A stretch of DNA of 64,000 nucleotides, from positions 1-64,000 of the forward strand of contig NZ_JAUOQH010000008.1 of assembly GCF_030547075.1 (NCBI RefSeq). The letters are read 5' to 3'. Below the pieces are notes generated by a model, which saw nothing but the letters and a program-made list of their open reading frames with translations, had not been told where the DNA came from and did not search any database. The DNA is from Alteromonas sp. 1_MG-2023 (GTDB lineage Bacteria > Pseudomonadota > Gammaproteobacteria > Enterobacterales > Alteromonadaceae). Within the stretch, counting starts at the first letter, position 1; each line of letters begins with the position of its first letter. Made by a program: the position numbers and the translations under genes. Shown here piece by piece: positions 40,758 through 50,517 of the stretch.

Positions 40758-41144
40758 CTAGGCCTCGTTAACGGTATAGCCTGCATTAACCAATGCTTTT
40801 TTAGCATCAGCGAGTTTGTTGTCTTTCACTAAGAAAAAGTCGGTTTCGAAGGTCGACACTACAAATATGGACACTTTTACTGCAGCGAGTACAGCGCCAA
40901 TTTGCGCCATAATACCCACCATAGACAAATGCAGTGGGCCAAGTAATTCTAGTGCTCGCCACCCGTTGTCAGAATCGAGGGAGTCTACATCGACAGTCGA
41001 TGGGATAACGATAGAAAGTTCATCTTCTGTTTTGCCCAAGAAAAAAAGCGGGCTTTGAAGTACATTTGCAGGAATTGCACTGTCGCCGTCTAAACTGTGG
41101 ATCGTAAATTGTTGAGGAAGTACTGCGAGTGTTTGTTTAGGCAT
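40758..41144 (-). CDS. ACT domain protein (aspartokinase-like regulatory fold)
   Basis: A 128-residue protein. The N-terminal part has ELSIVIPSTVDVDS. The C-terminal ACT-like part has GPLHLSMVGIMAQIGAVLAAVKVSIFVVSTF, resembling the regulatory halves of aspartokinases and CASTOR-type amino-acid sensors. Direct amino-acid binding is plausible but unproven. It is first of a two-gene unit with the EIIA-like gene. The start has no strong Shine-Dalgarno. Confidence 0.75.
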   Translation of the reverse strand: MPKQTLAVLPQQFTIHSLDGDSAIPANVLQSPLFFLGKTEDELSIVIPSTVDVDSLDSDNGWRALELLGPLHLSMVGIMAQIGAVLAAVKVSIFVVSTFETDFFLVKDNKLADAKKALVNAGYTVNEA

Positions 41145-41547
41145 GAATAACCGAGAAAAAAGGGTTCAATCAAAGTATCCACATTAAAACACTATCTGTG
41201 ATTAAGTGCTACGTGTTATCCACTTAATCTGTGGATAAGTTTGTTGAGTAGTTTGGGGCTTTTGTTTAACCTTATGAATTTAAACAATAAAATAAACTGT
41301 ACAAACAATGGTCAGTGGATAACATTTGCCTATTCACAAGCATTTTCCACAGCCTCTGTCTATACATATTTAAAAAATGTTCTGATTATTTTGCAATTTC
41401 TTATCTTGACACTGGCACCTTTTATCCGACGCAATAAACCCGATCGCTACATGGTTTTTTATCAACGCCTGTGCAATTATTTGCTAGTAGGTGGCTAGAA
41501 TAGTTCGCTTAGTCAATTAAAAAGCCAAACCTGAAAAGGGGAATGAA
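41145..41547. other. 403-bp AT-rich gap with a cluster of DnaA-box-like sites
   Basis: The gap between the divergent ACT and VOC genes holds six 9-mers close to TTATCCACA. The perfect one is 41230-41238 (minus). One-mismatch copies are at 41175, 41216, 41314, 41330 and 41343. The pair TTATCCAC-N7-GTGGATAA forms an inverted repeat at 41216-41238. An open frame of 85 codons (41241-41498) crosses it but is not convincing. Confidence 0.45.
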
Positions 41548-41913
41548 ATGAGTGATAGTTTATGGTTAGACATTACCACCGATGACGCTGAAGCGTTGGC
41601 CGATTTTTACGTAGAAGTAATGGGGTGGAAAAAAGAAGCTTTCGACATGGGCGGTTACAACGATTATGTGATGATGAAAGACGATGGTAGCCCTGCTGGT
41701 GGAATCTGTCACAAACGAGGCAGTAATAGCAATATTCCTGGCGGTTGGGTACCGTACTTTACGGTAGCCGATTTAGACTTAGCATTAAGCGCTTCAAAAA
41801 ACGGCGGTGGAGAGCAAATTGGTGACATTCGCCATCATGGCAAGTCTCGCTTTTGTATTATAAAGGACCCATCTGGGGCGTGTTGTGCCCTTTATGAACA
41901 AGGCGAAGAGTAA
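41548..41913 (+). CDS. VOC (glyoxalase/bleomycin-resistance) family protein
   Basis: A 121-residue protein in the vicinal-oxygen-chelate fold: LWLDITTDDAEALADFYVEV at the start, a second half from VPYFTVADLDLALSASK, and IKDPSGACCALYEQ at the end. It could be a metal-dependent enzyme or a binding protein. The substrate is unknown. GGGGAATGAA precedes the start. It is a single gene. Confidence 0.85.
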   Translation: MSDSLWLDITTDDAEALADFYVEVMGWKKEAFDMGGYNDYVMMKDDGSPAGGICHKRGSNSNIPGGWVPYFTVADLDLALSASKNGGGEQIGDIRHHGKSRFCIIKDPSGACCALYEQGEE

Positions 41914-42030
41914 AACGATGCACGGTGTGGTGCCTGCCTAGAACTAATAAGCCGACACCACAATGTGTATATTTTAACCTAATTATTAACGCTTCTTGGT
42001 TAACCCAGTTCGAAAGCTTTTTGTTTTAGT

Positions 42031-43104
42031 TTATTTGTTTAGTACACCACGGTTTACTTGATCGCGCTCAATCGATTCAAATAACGCTTTAAAATTACCT
42101 TCACCGAACCCGTCGTCTTCTTTGCGCTGTATAAACTCAAAGAATACTGGCCCAAATACGGTTTCAGAGAATATCTGAAGCAGTAAACGAGGCGATTCGC
42201 CTTCCGTAGTGCCATCTAATAAAATACCCCGTTGTTGGAATTCACCAACCGGTTCACCATGGCCGGGCAAGCGCTCTTCTAACATATCGTAGTAAGTATC
42301 TGGTGGCGGTGTCATAAACTTCATGCCTTTCGCTTTAAGCTTATCTAAGCAGCTTACAAGATCGTCACAGGCAAATGCGATATGCTGAATGCCTTCACCA
42401 TTGTATTGCATTAAAAATTCTTCAATTTGGCCGCCACCGCCAACCGCTTCTTCATTTAATGGTATCCGAATTTTACCATCAGGTGCTGTCATGGCTTTAG
42501 ACAGTAGCCCAGTGTACTCACCTTTAATGTCGAAGTAGCGAATTTCGCGGAAATTAAATAACGATTCATAGAATTTTGCCCAATGGTTCATTCGCCCGCG
42601 ATACACATTGTGGGTAAGGTGATCTAATGTATGAAACCCGCAACCTTCAGGGTGTCTGTCTACCCCTTCAATCCAGGTAAAATCAATATCATATATTGTG
42701 TTTTCACCCTGGTAACGGTCTATTAGATAAAGCATGGCACCGCCAATACCTCTGATAGCAGGCAGTTTCAGTTCCATAGGACCTGTGTGGGTGTCCATAG
42801 GCTGTGCGCCGCGCTTTAGTACTTCAGAATACGCGTGCTGAGAGTCCTTAACGCGAAAAGCCATACCGCACGCTGAAGGGCCGTGTTCTTCTGCATAATA
42901 GGAAGCATGACAATTTTTCTCATAGTTACTTAGAAGGTTAATATCACCTTGGCGCCATAACTCCACGTCTTTGGACTTGTGCCTTGCTACAAGGGTGAAA
43001 CCCATGGCTTCAAACATAGGCTCCAATAAGCCTTTTTTAGGCGCAGTAAATTCTAAAAACTCAAAGCCATCTAACCCAATTGGGTTTTCAAATACGTCTG
43101 CCAT
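42031..43104 (-). CDS. hppD: 4-hydroxyphenylpyruvate dioxygenase
   Basis: Fe(II) dioxygenase that converts 4-hydroxyphenylpyruvate to homogentisate in tyrosine breakdown. The 357-residue VOC-fold protein has the three iron ligands: His in [11 protein letters not shown] (about 167), His in [11 protein letters not shown] (about 246) and Glu in VFFEFIQRK (about 325). It lies 320 bp downstream of hmgA, the next enzyme in the pathway, and has its own promoter-like sequence. Confidence 0.96.
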   Translation of the reverse strand: MADVFENPIGLDGFEFLEFTAPKKGLLEPMFEAMGFTLVARHKSKDVELWRQGDINLLSNYEKNCHASYYAEEHGPSACGMAFRVKDSQHAYSEVLKRGAQPMDTHTGPMELKLPAIRGIGGAMLYLIDRYQGENTIYDIDFTWIEGVDRHPEGCGFHTLDHLTHNVYRGRMNHWAKFYESLFNFREIRYFDIKGEYTGLLSKAMTAPDGKIRIPLNEEAVGGGGQIEEFLMQYNGEGIQHIAFACDDLVSCLDKLKAKGMKFMTPPPDTYYDMLEERLPGHGEPVGEFQQRGILLDGTTEGESPRLLLQIFSETVFGPVFFEFIQRKEDDGFGEGNFKALFESIERDQVNRGVLNK

Positions 43105-43424
43105 TTTCTTGCTCGCTTACTGAAGTCAGTGCCTCTGCGTTGGTCGAATAGTTTTTGTTATTGAACCTATACAAAGACGGATATAAATAGGAAGCTTGAT
43201 TGTAAGGGCGAGGTAAATATTAGGGCAATAGACTGTTAAAATAATGCAGGGGCTGGTGTTAACTGTAAAGTGTAACGTTTAGTTTTCAAGTGGTTTTAGA
43301 CGTTTCCTGAATGCGATTTTTTCGATTTAACTCATTGTAAAATATCGTTTTGTTTTTATTCTAAAGGGCGTGCTTGTTGTCCATATATACGTACATTAAA
43401 GATTAGCGCCCACTGAATCTGAAG
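43105..43424. other. 320-bp gap between hmgA and hppD
   Basis: No gene is seen. The left part holds the candidate hppD promoter listed separately. The right part is the hmgA 3' flank and shows no clear terminator. Confidence 0.4.
43199..43228 (-). promoter_or_regulatory. candidate hppD promoter
   Basis: On the minus strand a TTGCCC -35 and a TACAAT -10 are separated by 18 bp. This predicts a leader of almost 90 nt before hppD. It is a visual match only. Confidence 0.38.
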
Positions 43425-44735
43425 TTATATATCGCCATCGAAATGCTTGGTTAACCCTTTCCAGCAATCTACATAATCGTTTTGGCGAAGTGGAGTATCA
43501 AGCGCGAACGCCGTTGGGGCAATGGGAAAACGAGATTCAAACATAAATGCCAGTGTGTCTTTATATTTTTGAGGTATTAATTCGGCATTCGATGCTGCCT
43601 CGAATACGGAGGCTTCGGGGCCGTGTGGGGTAAAGCAATTATGTAAGCTCATGCCGCCAGGCACGAACCCTTTTTCTTTAGCATCATAACTGCCCTTGAT
43701 TAAACCCATAAATTCACTCATCACATTTCTATGGAAATAGGGCGGACGGAAGGTGTTTTCAGCCACCATCCAACGTGGAGGGAATATCACAAAATCAACA
43801 TTGGCCGTACCTTCAAGCTCAGAAGGCGAGGTTAGTACGGTAAAAATAGAAGGGTCAGGATGGTCAAAACTGACCGTATTAATCACATTAAAGTTTGCGA
43901 GTTTGTATTTGTAAGGCGCTGAATTGCCAACCCAAGCCACCACATCAAAAGGAGAATGTGAAAGTGGCGCTTGGTATAAAAGGCCACAAAACTTATTGAT
44001 GATGACATGAGGCGTGTCCAAGTCCTCAAACCACGCGGTTGGGTACAAAAAGTCTCGTTGATTGGCAAATCCGTTCGCCCCCACAGGGCCTCGTTCTGGC
44101 AAGGTAAATGGTTGCCCATAGTTTTCGCAAATATAGCCTCGTATGGCCCCGCCCAGTGGTATTACGTTAAAACGCACGCCACGAGGGATCACCATAATTT
44201 CCCCCGCAGATAAATGTAACTTTCCGAACTCGGTTTTTATTTCCATTTCACCGTGTTGAGGTACAAATAACAATTCCCCATCAGATGAGTAAAACACCTT
44301 GTTACCCATAGGCGAATTAGCGCTGTAATAATGGATGCCCATTCCGGTTTGTTGCCTAGCGTCCCCACTGGTACCAATGGTGACTAAGCCTTCAACAAAA
44401 TCTACGTAACTAATATCTGCAGGCAAAGGCAGTGGGTCCCACCGCATAACATTCGGTGGGCAAGGCTGTTGGGCTTGGGGCGCGGTTTTAATTTGGGTGT
44501 TTTCATAAGGGATAAAATCCCCCATGGTAACAGAGGGCCGTATTCTGTAAGTCCAACTGCGTCTGTTTTCAGCCCTGGGTGCAGTAAACGCGGTGCTACT
44601 GAATTGTTCGGCGTAGAGTTTGTAATTGATTTTCTGTGGGCAAAATTGCCCCTTTGGCAGTGCATTGGGTAAGGCTTCAGATTCATGCTCGTTATTAAAG
44701 CCCGATAAATAAGTTAGTTGATTCACCATACCCAC
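43425..44735 (-). CDS. hmgA: homogentisate 1,2-dioxygenase
   Basis: Opens the homogentisate ring to maleylacetoacetate. The 436-residue protein starts near YLSGFNNEHESEALPNALPK, the family's N-terminal signature. It carries the iron-binding region around HRNVMSEFMGLI and HNCFTPHGPE. Two ATG codons two residues apart (44735 and 44729) both suit the AAGG upstream. Maleylacetoacetate isomerase and fumarylacetoacetase genes are not adjacent. Confidence 0.96.
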   Translation of the reverse strand: MGMVNQLTYLSGFNNEHESEALPNALPKGQFCPQKINYKLYAEQFSSTAFTAPRAENRRSWTYRIRPSVTMGDFIPYENTQIKTAPQAQQPCPPNVMRWDPLPLPADISYVDFVEGLVTIGTSGDARQQTGMGIHYYSANSPMGNKVFYSSDGELLFVPQHGEMEIKTEFGKLHLSAGEIMVIPRGVRFNVIPLGGAIRGYICENYGQPFTLPERGPVGANGFANQRDFLYPTAWFEDLDTPHVIINKFCGLLYQAPLSHSPFDVVAWVGNSAPYKYKLANFNVINTVSFDHPDPSIFTVLTSPSELEGTANVDFVIFPPRWMVAENTFRPPYFHRNVMSEFMGLIKGSYDAKEKGFVPGGMSLHNCFTPHGPEASVFEAASNAELIPQKYKDTLAFMFESRFPIAPTAFALDTPLRQNDYVDCWKGLTKHFDGDI

Positions 44736-44985
44736 CTTTTAAATACTGCTAATCTACAATGACACTCTTTATGTAGCGTAAATATTAATAAAAGGTAAAT
44801 CAATTGTGTGCTGGTGATAGGGTTCATATAAAAAAATAATGTGTGATGATTTGTTTACGCTGGTGGAAACATCGGCGTCAAATGCACGGCTTATAGTAGT
44901 GGTTTCATAATGATGATGGCAGTCCCATTGATTTTACGGCTTTTACTGATAAATTAGGCTCAAACTATAAACATAGAGACAACAC

Positions 44986-46068
44986 GTGGCACCGCTAGAA
45001 ATTTATGCCGGCAATGGGGCAATGAATACCATTAAGCAACAAGGCTTTCACCCTGAAATATTTAGTTATTTTCTCGGCGCTTCAGGCGGACCCAAATGGT
45101 TTTCTCTTGCTGGGTTAGACAGGGTGCTTTTCCCTGAATGGTTCAAAAATGTCGATCATCAAATACATGTTATAGGGTCGTCTGCTGGTGCTTTTCGCGC
45201 AATTTGTGCGGTACAAGACGATCCGCTCGCCGCTATCAATCGACTCGCCACTTCTTATTCAACCACTACGTATAGTGATAAGCCTACGCCTGCAGAAATT
45301 ACTAGAAAGGCAGTCGCGTTGGTACAAGAGATGGTGGATACCCAAGGCAAAAAAGAAGTACTGGCAAACGAGCGATTCAAAGCACATATTTTTGTGGCGA
45401 AGTGTTTAGGCGCTACCCGTCGCGAGCATAAGTTTTCGCAGTTATCGGGCCTTGCCATGAGTGCTGCGGCTAACGCGGTTACACGGAAAAACTTAGGTAG
45501 GTACTACACCCGCTGTATTTTTTCTTCCCCTAATACGAAGTTTTCAGTAAAAGATCCTTACCAACTTCCCACTGAACAATACGAATTAAATAACGAGAAT
45601 ATTCATAATGCACTGCTAGCTTCCGGCGCAATTCCCGTGGTACTTGAAGGTATTCGCGATATTGCTGGTGCGCCTCAGGCCATGTACCGGGATGGCGGAA
45701 TTGTGGATTACCATTTCGACTTGGAATTTGGACCAGATAAAGGGTTGGTGCTTTATCCGCACTTTTACCCTAAGCCGATACCCGGTTGGTTCGACAAAGG
45801 CTTAAAACGCCGAGTAGCGCACAAAAATAGTTACGACAATGTAGTTATGCTGGTTCCCTCGGCAGAATTCGTAGCAAGCCTGCCGTATGGTAAAATTCCA
45901 GATCGCAAAGACTTTGAGCAACTCGATGCTGCCACTCGTATAAAGTATTGGCAAACGGTACTGCAAGAAACCGATAGGTTAGGGGAGTATTTTATGAAGA
46001 TAGCGAGTGATGGCAGTATTGTAGATAAAATAAAGCCTTTGCCATTTGCACAGCGCGAGAACGTGTAA
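44986..46068 (+). CDS. patatin-like phospholipase
   Basis: A 360-residue protein starting at GTG (MAPLEIYAGN...). The nucleophile serine lies in IGSSAGAFRAI (GxSxG), the oxyanion glycines in GASGGPKWFS, and the catalytic Asp in YRDGGIVDYHFD (DGG/DGx). These form the Ser-Asp dyad of patatin acyl hydrolases. No signal peptide is present, so it is probably cytoplasmic. Its target lipid is unknown. It is a single gene. Confidence 0.85.
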   Translation: MAPLEIYAGNGAMNTIKQQGFHPEIFSYFLGASGGPKWFSLAGLDRVLFPEWFKNVDHQIHVIGSSAGAFRAICAVQDDPLAAINRLATSYSTTTYSDKPTPAEITRKAVALVQEMVDTQGKKEVLANERFKAHIFVAKCLGATRREHKFSQLSGLAMSAAANAVTRKNLGRYYTRCIFSSPNTKFSVKDPYQLPTEQYELNNENIHNALLASGAIPVVLEGIRDIAGAPQAMYRDGGIVDYHFDLEFGPDKGLVLYPHFYPKPIPGWFDKGLKRRVAHKNSYDNVVMLVPSAEFVASLPYGKIPDRKDFEQLDAATRIKYWQTVLQETDRLGEYFMKIASDGSIVDKIKPLPFAQRENV

Positions 46069-46144
46069 TTCGGTGTGAAAATGCTCGTTTTTTTAATAAA
46101 TGGTGGCAAATCAATCAAACACACATCTTAAACACAAAATATGC

Positions 46145-46173
46145 TTGCAGGACGCACTGCGCATCGCTATTAT
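46145..46173 (+). promoter_or_regulatory. tRNA-Val promoter
   Basis: A TTGCAG -35 and a TATTAT -10 are separated by 17 bp and followed by a GC-rich discriminator (GCTCGCC). This is the stable-RNA pattern also seen before tRNA-Met. The mature tRNA begins 40 bp after the -10. Confidence 0.65.
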
Positions 46174-46212
46174 GCTCGCCGTCCTTCAGGCAGTTCTGCC
46201 GAAGCATTTTTT

Positions 46213-46289
<77 letters not shown>

Positions 46290-46331
46290 TTTATTCTTCT
46301 CTTTGTTCTACAAACTCAATCAATCTCAAAC

Positions 46332-48260
46332 TCAATCAATAACAACCTGATTTCTACCATTTTCTTTTGCTTGGTAGAGCACGTTATCAGCTTGCTTAAT
46401 TAATGTATCTAATGATTGATTTGACTTGTTGCCTAGCGTTACTCCTACGCTAAACGTCATGTTGGTATTTTTCGAGAGGGCTTCAATGTCGTTGCAGTAT
46501 TTTTGATAGGTCGCTGCTAGCTGTTTAAACGTATTTCGAATCGCGGTTTCATCCGCTGAATTTAAAACGAATAACCATTCCTCGCCGCCGTAACGACCAA
46601 AATCATCGTTTTTAGATAGTGTCTCTTTTGCAGCATTGGCAAAAGCAATAAGCACTAAGTCGCCAATGTCGTGGCCATATTCATCGTTAATTTTTTTAAA
46701 GTAATCTAAATCAACAATGGCAACGGTGATATTTTGCTGCGTTAGCTTAGTATTGGCGGCATTCAGTATTCCCCGACGATTAAGGCAGTTTGCGAGGTGA
46801 TCTGTTGATGCCATACGGTGGTATTTTTTACGTTGTAGTGCTTGTCTGTAAAATAGTAGCAAGGCCACGAGAACCAAAATAAAAGCTATAGCGGCACTAA
46901 GGCGCCATATGATTTTTTGTTGGTTCTCTTCTTTAGCTTGTAATTCACTAATATTTTTTTGGTATTCTAATTTGCGAATTTGGTCTTCTTTTTCCTTTAC
47001 CTCGAACTTTACCTGCAGAGCTTTAATATTACTTTCGCTAGTGGCATCATAGTGTTTGTTGGTGTAAAAAAGCTCTTTCTCGATAGCATCAAATGCGTCT
47101 TCAGTGCGATTTAGCTTTCGCTTTAACTCGTACCTTTCACTGAAAAACTTGGCTTTATAAACGCTGCGACTAAATTTATCTATGATGAGAAAAACGTCAT
47201 CATTTATTTGTTCAGCTTTCGCTAAAGCACCTTGTTTTATATAGATATTGCTCAACAAAATCATAGAAGCGAGTTGCATATCATTAATGTCCGCAGACCT
47301 AGCCAGTTCTATATTTTCCTGTGCTAGTGTTAAGGCTGTTTCGTAATTTTCTTGAAGGTATTGAATGTTTGCAATTGAATACTGCGCAAAAGCCAGCCCC
47401 TTTTTCATATCCACTTTTTTAAAGTAGGCTAAAGCCTTATTTAAATAAATTAGGGCATTTGAGGTATCGTCATTTTCAAGAAGTATATTGCCTAAACTCC
47501 AATACGCTTTCGAAGTAAAAAGCCCATCGTTGGTTTTTTCGAAGGTGCTTACGGCCTTCTTCGCATAATATATCGCTTTTTCTTTGTCGTTAAGATAGCT
47601 ATATGCATCAGCTATTTTACGATAAAAGTAGCCTTGGGATGCCACATCATCATTTTGTATAGCTAATTCAAGACCATCTAGCGCTGCTTTCAGCGTTTTT
47701 CTCAACGCGTCGTCAGCCGTATAGTAGTAGGCCAACGCGCGAAAAATAGTGATTTTTTCATTTATTGATTGTTGAGAAAGTTGATCTTCTAGTTTTTTAG
47801 CCAGCGCTTGCGCTGGGGCAGGATCGTCTATTCTTGTCAGAGACTTTAACTGCGACTCTAAAAACAACAAGTAAATATCGTTATGATTTATTAGCGCTTC
47901 ATAATCTAAATAGTGTTGAAGGTGCGAGGTTAAAGCGGCGTATTTTTCCTGCCTAAAAAGCAGTTCTGCATACAGGGCAGCAGCTTGCAAATGAAGGGTT
48001 TCCCAATGTTGGTTTTTGCTAGAATTAAAGGCTCTGGTTAATTCATCTTCACTTTGCAAGTAATCGAGTTTACTTTGTCTTATGTTGTTAATTAACTGTT
48101 GTGTTACTTCACGATCCGGTACGTCTAAAAACGGGTTGCTTGCACTTTCTGAAGCGGCACTAGGAAGGCTGATAAAAAAGAGTAACGTCAGTGCTAAAGC
48201 GCTGAGCCAAACCTGCTTTGTTAACTCTCTTAATATTGTACTGTTATGAATAATTATCAC
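46332..48260 (-). CDS. TPR-domain membrane diguanylate cyclase
   Basis: A 642-residue protein. It has an N-terminal export signal (about 15-38), a long periplasmic array of tetratricopeptide-like repeats (about 60-400), a coiled coil, one membrane helix (about 448-467) and a C-terminal GGDEF domain. The signature GGEEW in FGRYGGEEW and the metal-site Asp in VDLDYFKK indicate an active cyclase. The RxxD inhibition site is absent (SKND). The start is a GTG without a clear Shine-Dalgarno, so the exact N terminus is uncertain. Confidence 0.87.
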   Translation of the reverse strand: MIIIHNSTILRELTKQVWLSALALTLLFFISLPSAASESASNPFLDVPDREVTQQLINNIRQSKLDYLQSEDELTRAFNSSKNQHWETLHLQAAALYAELLFRQEKYAALTSHLQHYLDYEALINHNDIYLLFLESQLKSLTRIDDPAPAQALAKKLEDQLSQQSINEKITIFRALAYYYTADDALRKTLKAALDGLELAIQNDDVASQGYFYRKIADAYSYLNDKEKAIYYAKKAVSTFEKTNDGLFTSKAYWSLGNILLENDDTSNALIYLNKALAYFKKVDMKKGLAFAQYSIANIQYLQENYETALTLAQENIELARSADINDMQLASMILLSNIYIKQGALAKAEQINDDVFLIIDKFSRSVYKAKFFSERYELKRKLNRTEDAFDAIEKELFYTNKHYDATSESNIKALQVKFEVKEKEDQIRKLEYQKNISELQAKEENQQKIIWRLSAAIAFILVLVALLLFYRQALQRKKYHRMASTDHLANCLNRRGILNAANTKLTQQNITVAIVDLDYFKKINDEYGHDIGDLVLIAFANAAKETLSKNDDFGRYGGEEWLFVLNSADETAIRNTFKQLAATYQKYCNDIEALSKNTNMTFSVGVTLGNKSNQSLDTLIKQADNVLYQAKENGRNQVVID

Positions 48261-48619
48261 TTTTTAACCAGTTGATATAGCTACGCTAATAGATACGCTA
48301 ATAACTATAGCACTTCTTGAAAATAGTAAGACAATGCTTGTTACCCATACTCACTTAGTTGATATCATTTAAAAACATGACGTTTACATCAACGTTGTCA
48401 TTTTCCATACGTTTAATAGTTTTTATTTTCTCCTCTCAATTCCCGCTGATTCCGATCTGGCCCTGAACTCCAGGTTGCGTAAAGAAAGCTTCAATTTTAT
48501 GTAAATAATGTGTCACCTCGTAGTCATAAAACTCCCTCAGTATATTCGCCGCTAAGACCAGTTTAAGAGATGAAGGATGTTATTCCGTCTCGACCTAACG
48601 ATTATAAAAAGGATAGTTA
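48261..48619. other. 359-bp divergent gap between the TPR-GGDEF and PhoX-family genes
   Basis: No gene is seen. It contains the candidate Pho box and -10 listed separately and a GAAGGA-type stretch further downstream; AAAAGGAT precedes the PhoX-family start. Confidence 0.45.
48511..48546 (+). promoter_or_regulatory. candidate Pho box and -10
   Basis: TGTCAC (48511-48516) and AGTCAT (48522-48527) give GTCA half-sites with an 11-bp period, as in PhoB boxes. A TATATT -10 begins 13 bp later (48541). The downstream gene belongs to the PhoX phosphatase family, which makes the match more credible. The spacer is slightly longer than usual. Confidence 0.4.
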
Positions 48620-50458
48620 ATGAAAATTCAAAGTTTACGTGGTTTAAAATATTCAGCGCTAGCTTTAGCGGTCGCGTTTGGTATTTCAGCTTGTTCATTA
48701 GAAGGCGATGACGGCAAAGATGGTGTAGCAGGAGCAGTCGGTGAACAAGGTGAACAAGGAGAGCAGGGCGAAGCAGGCGATTCAGCGGGCACACTAACCC
48801 GTATTGCTACTGTCCCACTAGGCGCTGAAGTTACCGGTATTTTCTTAACGGATGAAGGCGACCTTTTCTTCAACGTACAGCATCCTTCAGGTACAAACTC
48901 AGTGACCTCTGATGTTAACGCGATGCCAATCAACACAGGTACGGTAGGAGTTTTAGCTGGCGCTAACTTCAATAACTTGCCGGTTACACTTCCTAACTCG
49001 CCTGTACCTGCGTCTGATGAAGAAAAAGAAGTGGTAGTTTCTGCCATTGGACAATATCAAGTACTTGGCCAAACGGGTGATACTTTCGGCACTGAATTAC
49101 CAGAAGGCCTAGGCCATATCTATACGTTAGATGGCGAAGAATTAGTGCTAGAAAACGATATGCCAGATTTTAATGGCTTTATTTCTACGGCGTCTGGCGA
49201 AGGTTATTTATTCTCGAACTGGGAAGAGCTACCAGGTGGCATGAGCCGCATGAAAGTAGAGCGTGACGATTATGGTATGTGGCAAGTGACCGAAGCCATG
49301 ATGCTTGATTTCTCGCCCGTGTGGGGCACAGCAGCAAACTGCTTTGGTTCTATGTCACCTTGGAATACACCATTAACTTCGGAAGAATGGGTGGTTGATT
49401 CGGAAGTGGATTCTACAACGCTTCCTAGCTGGAATAACCCCGAGGCAGTAGCAACCGATGCGCGCCTTGGCCGCATGTGGCAGATGACCGCACCAGACGC
49501 ATCAAACCCTTATAACTATGGTTATATTGCCGAAGTGACTGAGCCGCTTGCTGATGAACCTATCATTGTTAAGCACTTAGCTATGGGCCGCTACGAGCAT
49601 GAAAACTCGACGGTAATGCCAGATGGAAAAACCGTTTATCTTTCACAAGATGATACCGGCGGTGTGTTGTTTAAATTTGTGGCTGACACCGCAGAAGACC
49701 TCTCAGCCGGTACACTATACGGTGCTAAGTTAACCCAAGATATTGGACAGAACGACCCTGCTACTACAGGTTTCGATGTTGAGTGGGTTGAACTTGCTAG
49801 TGGCGACAATATGACGATTCGCGCATGGGTAGATGAATACAACGGTATTGGCACAGACGATTATGTAGAAGGCCAAAGCTCTTACATTACCATGGCCGAT
49901 GTAGAAGCGTGGGCGAATGGCGATGCTACTTACCCTAGCGTTGAAGATGGCGGAAGTAGCCAAACTGCAGGTGAACCAATGGACGATCGTGTGGCGTTTT
50001 TAGAATCACGTGCTGCTGCTCGTGCTAAAGGTGCTACCGCTGAATGGCGCAAGCTTGAAGGTATTTCAATTAACCTTAAACGGGCTGAAGAAGCAGTGGA
50101 AGGCACCGACACTATCGACGGTGAAGTGGTTGAAAATGCATATCTTTATATTGGTATTGCTGATTTAGACAACACTATGATTGATGATGAAGGTGACATG
50201 CAGCTTTCAGCTCGCGTTAAAGATTGTGGCGGTATTTACCGTGCCCGTTTAGAAACAGGGTATGACATCACGCGCATCGAGCCTGTAGTAATGGGCGGGA
50301 CTTATCGTTCTAGCTTAACAGGTGCAGAGCGTTGTGACGTAGATCAGCTTTCTCAGCCTGATAACGTAGTTGTAATGAACGATGGTCGTATTTTAATTGG
50401 TGAAGACGGCTTCCAGGAAAACAATACGCTGTGGATGTACGAGCCAGCGGATAAGTAA
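48620..50458 (+). CDS. PhoX-family (DUF839) lipoprotein with collagen-like segment
   Basis: A 612-residue lipoprotein (ISAC, Cys25). Residues about 30-55 are Gly-X-Y repeats (GEQGEQGEQGEAG), then a PhoX-type beta propeller. Family landmarks are ANCFGSMSPWNTPLTSEEW (Cys that binds iron in PhoX), GRYEHENSTVMPDGKTVYLS and NVVVMNDGRILIGEDG. PhoX enzymes are calcium/iron alkaline phosphatases, usually Tat-exported. Here a Sec lipoprotein signal replaces the Tat signal, so phosphatase activity with the same metals is likely but unproven. A strong terminator follows. Confidence 0.85.
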   Translation: MKIQSLRGLKYSALALAVAFGISACSLEGDDGKDGVAGAVGEQGEQGEQGEAGDSAGTLTRIATVPLGAEVTGIFLTDEGDLFFNVQHPSGTNSVTSDVNAMPINTGTVGVLAGANFNNLPVTLPNSPVPASDEEKEVVVSAIGQYQVLGQTGDTFGTELPEGLGHIYTLDGEELVLENDMPDFNGFISTASGEGYLFSNWEELPGGMSRMKVERDDYGMWQVTEAMMLDFSPVWGTAANCFGSMSPWNTPLTSEEWVVDSEVDSTTLPSWNNPEAVATDARLGRMWQMTAPDASNPYNYGYIAEVTEPLADEPIIVKHLAMGRYEHENSTVMPDGKTVYLSQDDTGGVLFKFVADTAEDLSAGTLYGAKLTQDIGQNDPATTGFDVEWVELASGDNMTIRAWVDEYNGIGTDDYVEGQSSYITMADVEAWANGDATYPSVEDGGSSQTAGEPMDDRVAFLESRAAARAKGATAEWRKLEGISINLKRAEEAVEGTDTIDGEVVENAYLYIGIADLDNTMIDDEGDMQLSARVKDCGGIYRARLETGYDITRIEPVVMGGTYRSSLTGAERCDVDQLSQPDNVVVMNDGRILIGEDGFQENNTLWMYEPADK

Positions 50459-50475
50459 GTTTTTCCTTTTAATTC

Positions 50476-50504
50476 ATCCGGGCACATTTGTGCCCGGATT
50501 TTGT
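50476..50504 (+). terminator. terminator after the PhoX-family gene
   Basis: Perfect 11-bp stem ATCCGGGCACA/TGTGCCCGGAT with a TT centre, followed by TTTTG. It ends only about 14 bp before the next start codon. Confidence 0.85.
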
Positions 50505-50517
50505 CGTTGTGACTATT

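Noticed and set aside
41175..41351. Chromosomal origin of replication
   Set aside because: No dnaA, dnaN, mnmG or rpmH neighbour and no set of AT-rich 13-mers. A titration or regulatory role is more cautious.
41241..41498. 85-codon open frame with a hydrophobic centre
   Set aside because: It has no convincing ribosome site or recognised family and runs over the DnaA-box-like cluster.
43336..43353. TyrR box upstream of hppD
   Set aside because: TGTAAA-N6-TTTTGT matches only one half well and lacks the important C in the second half.
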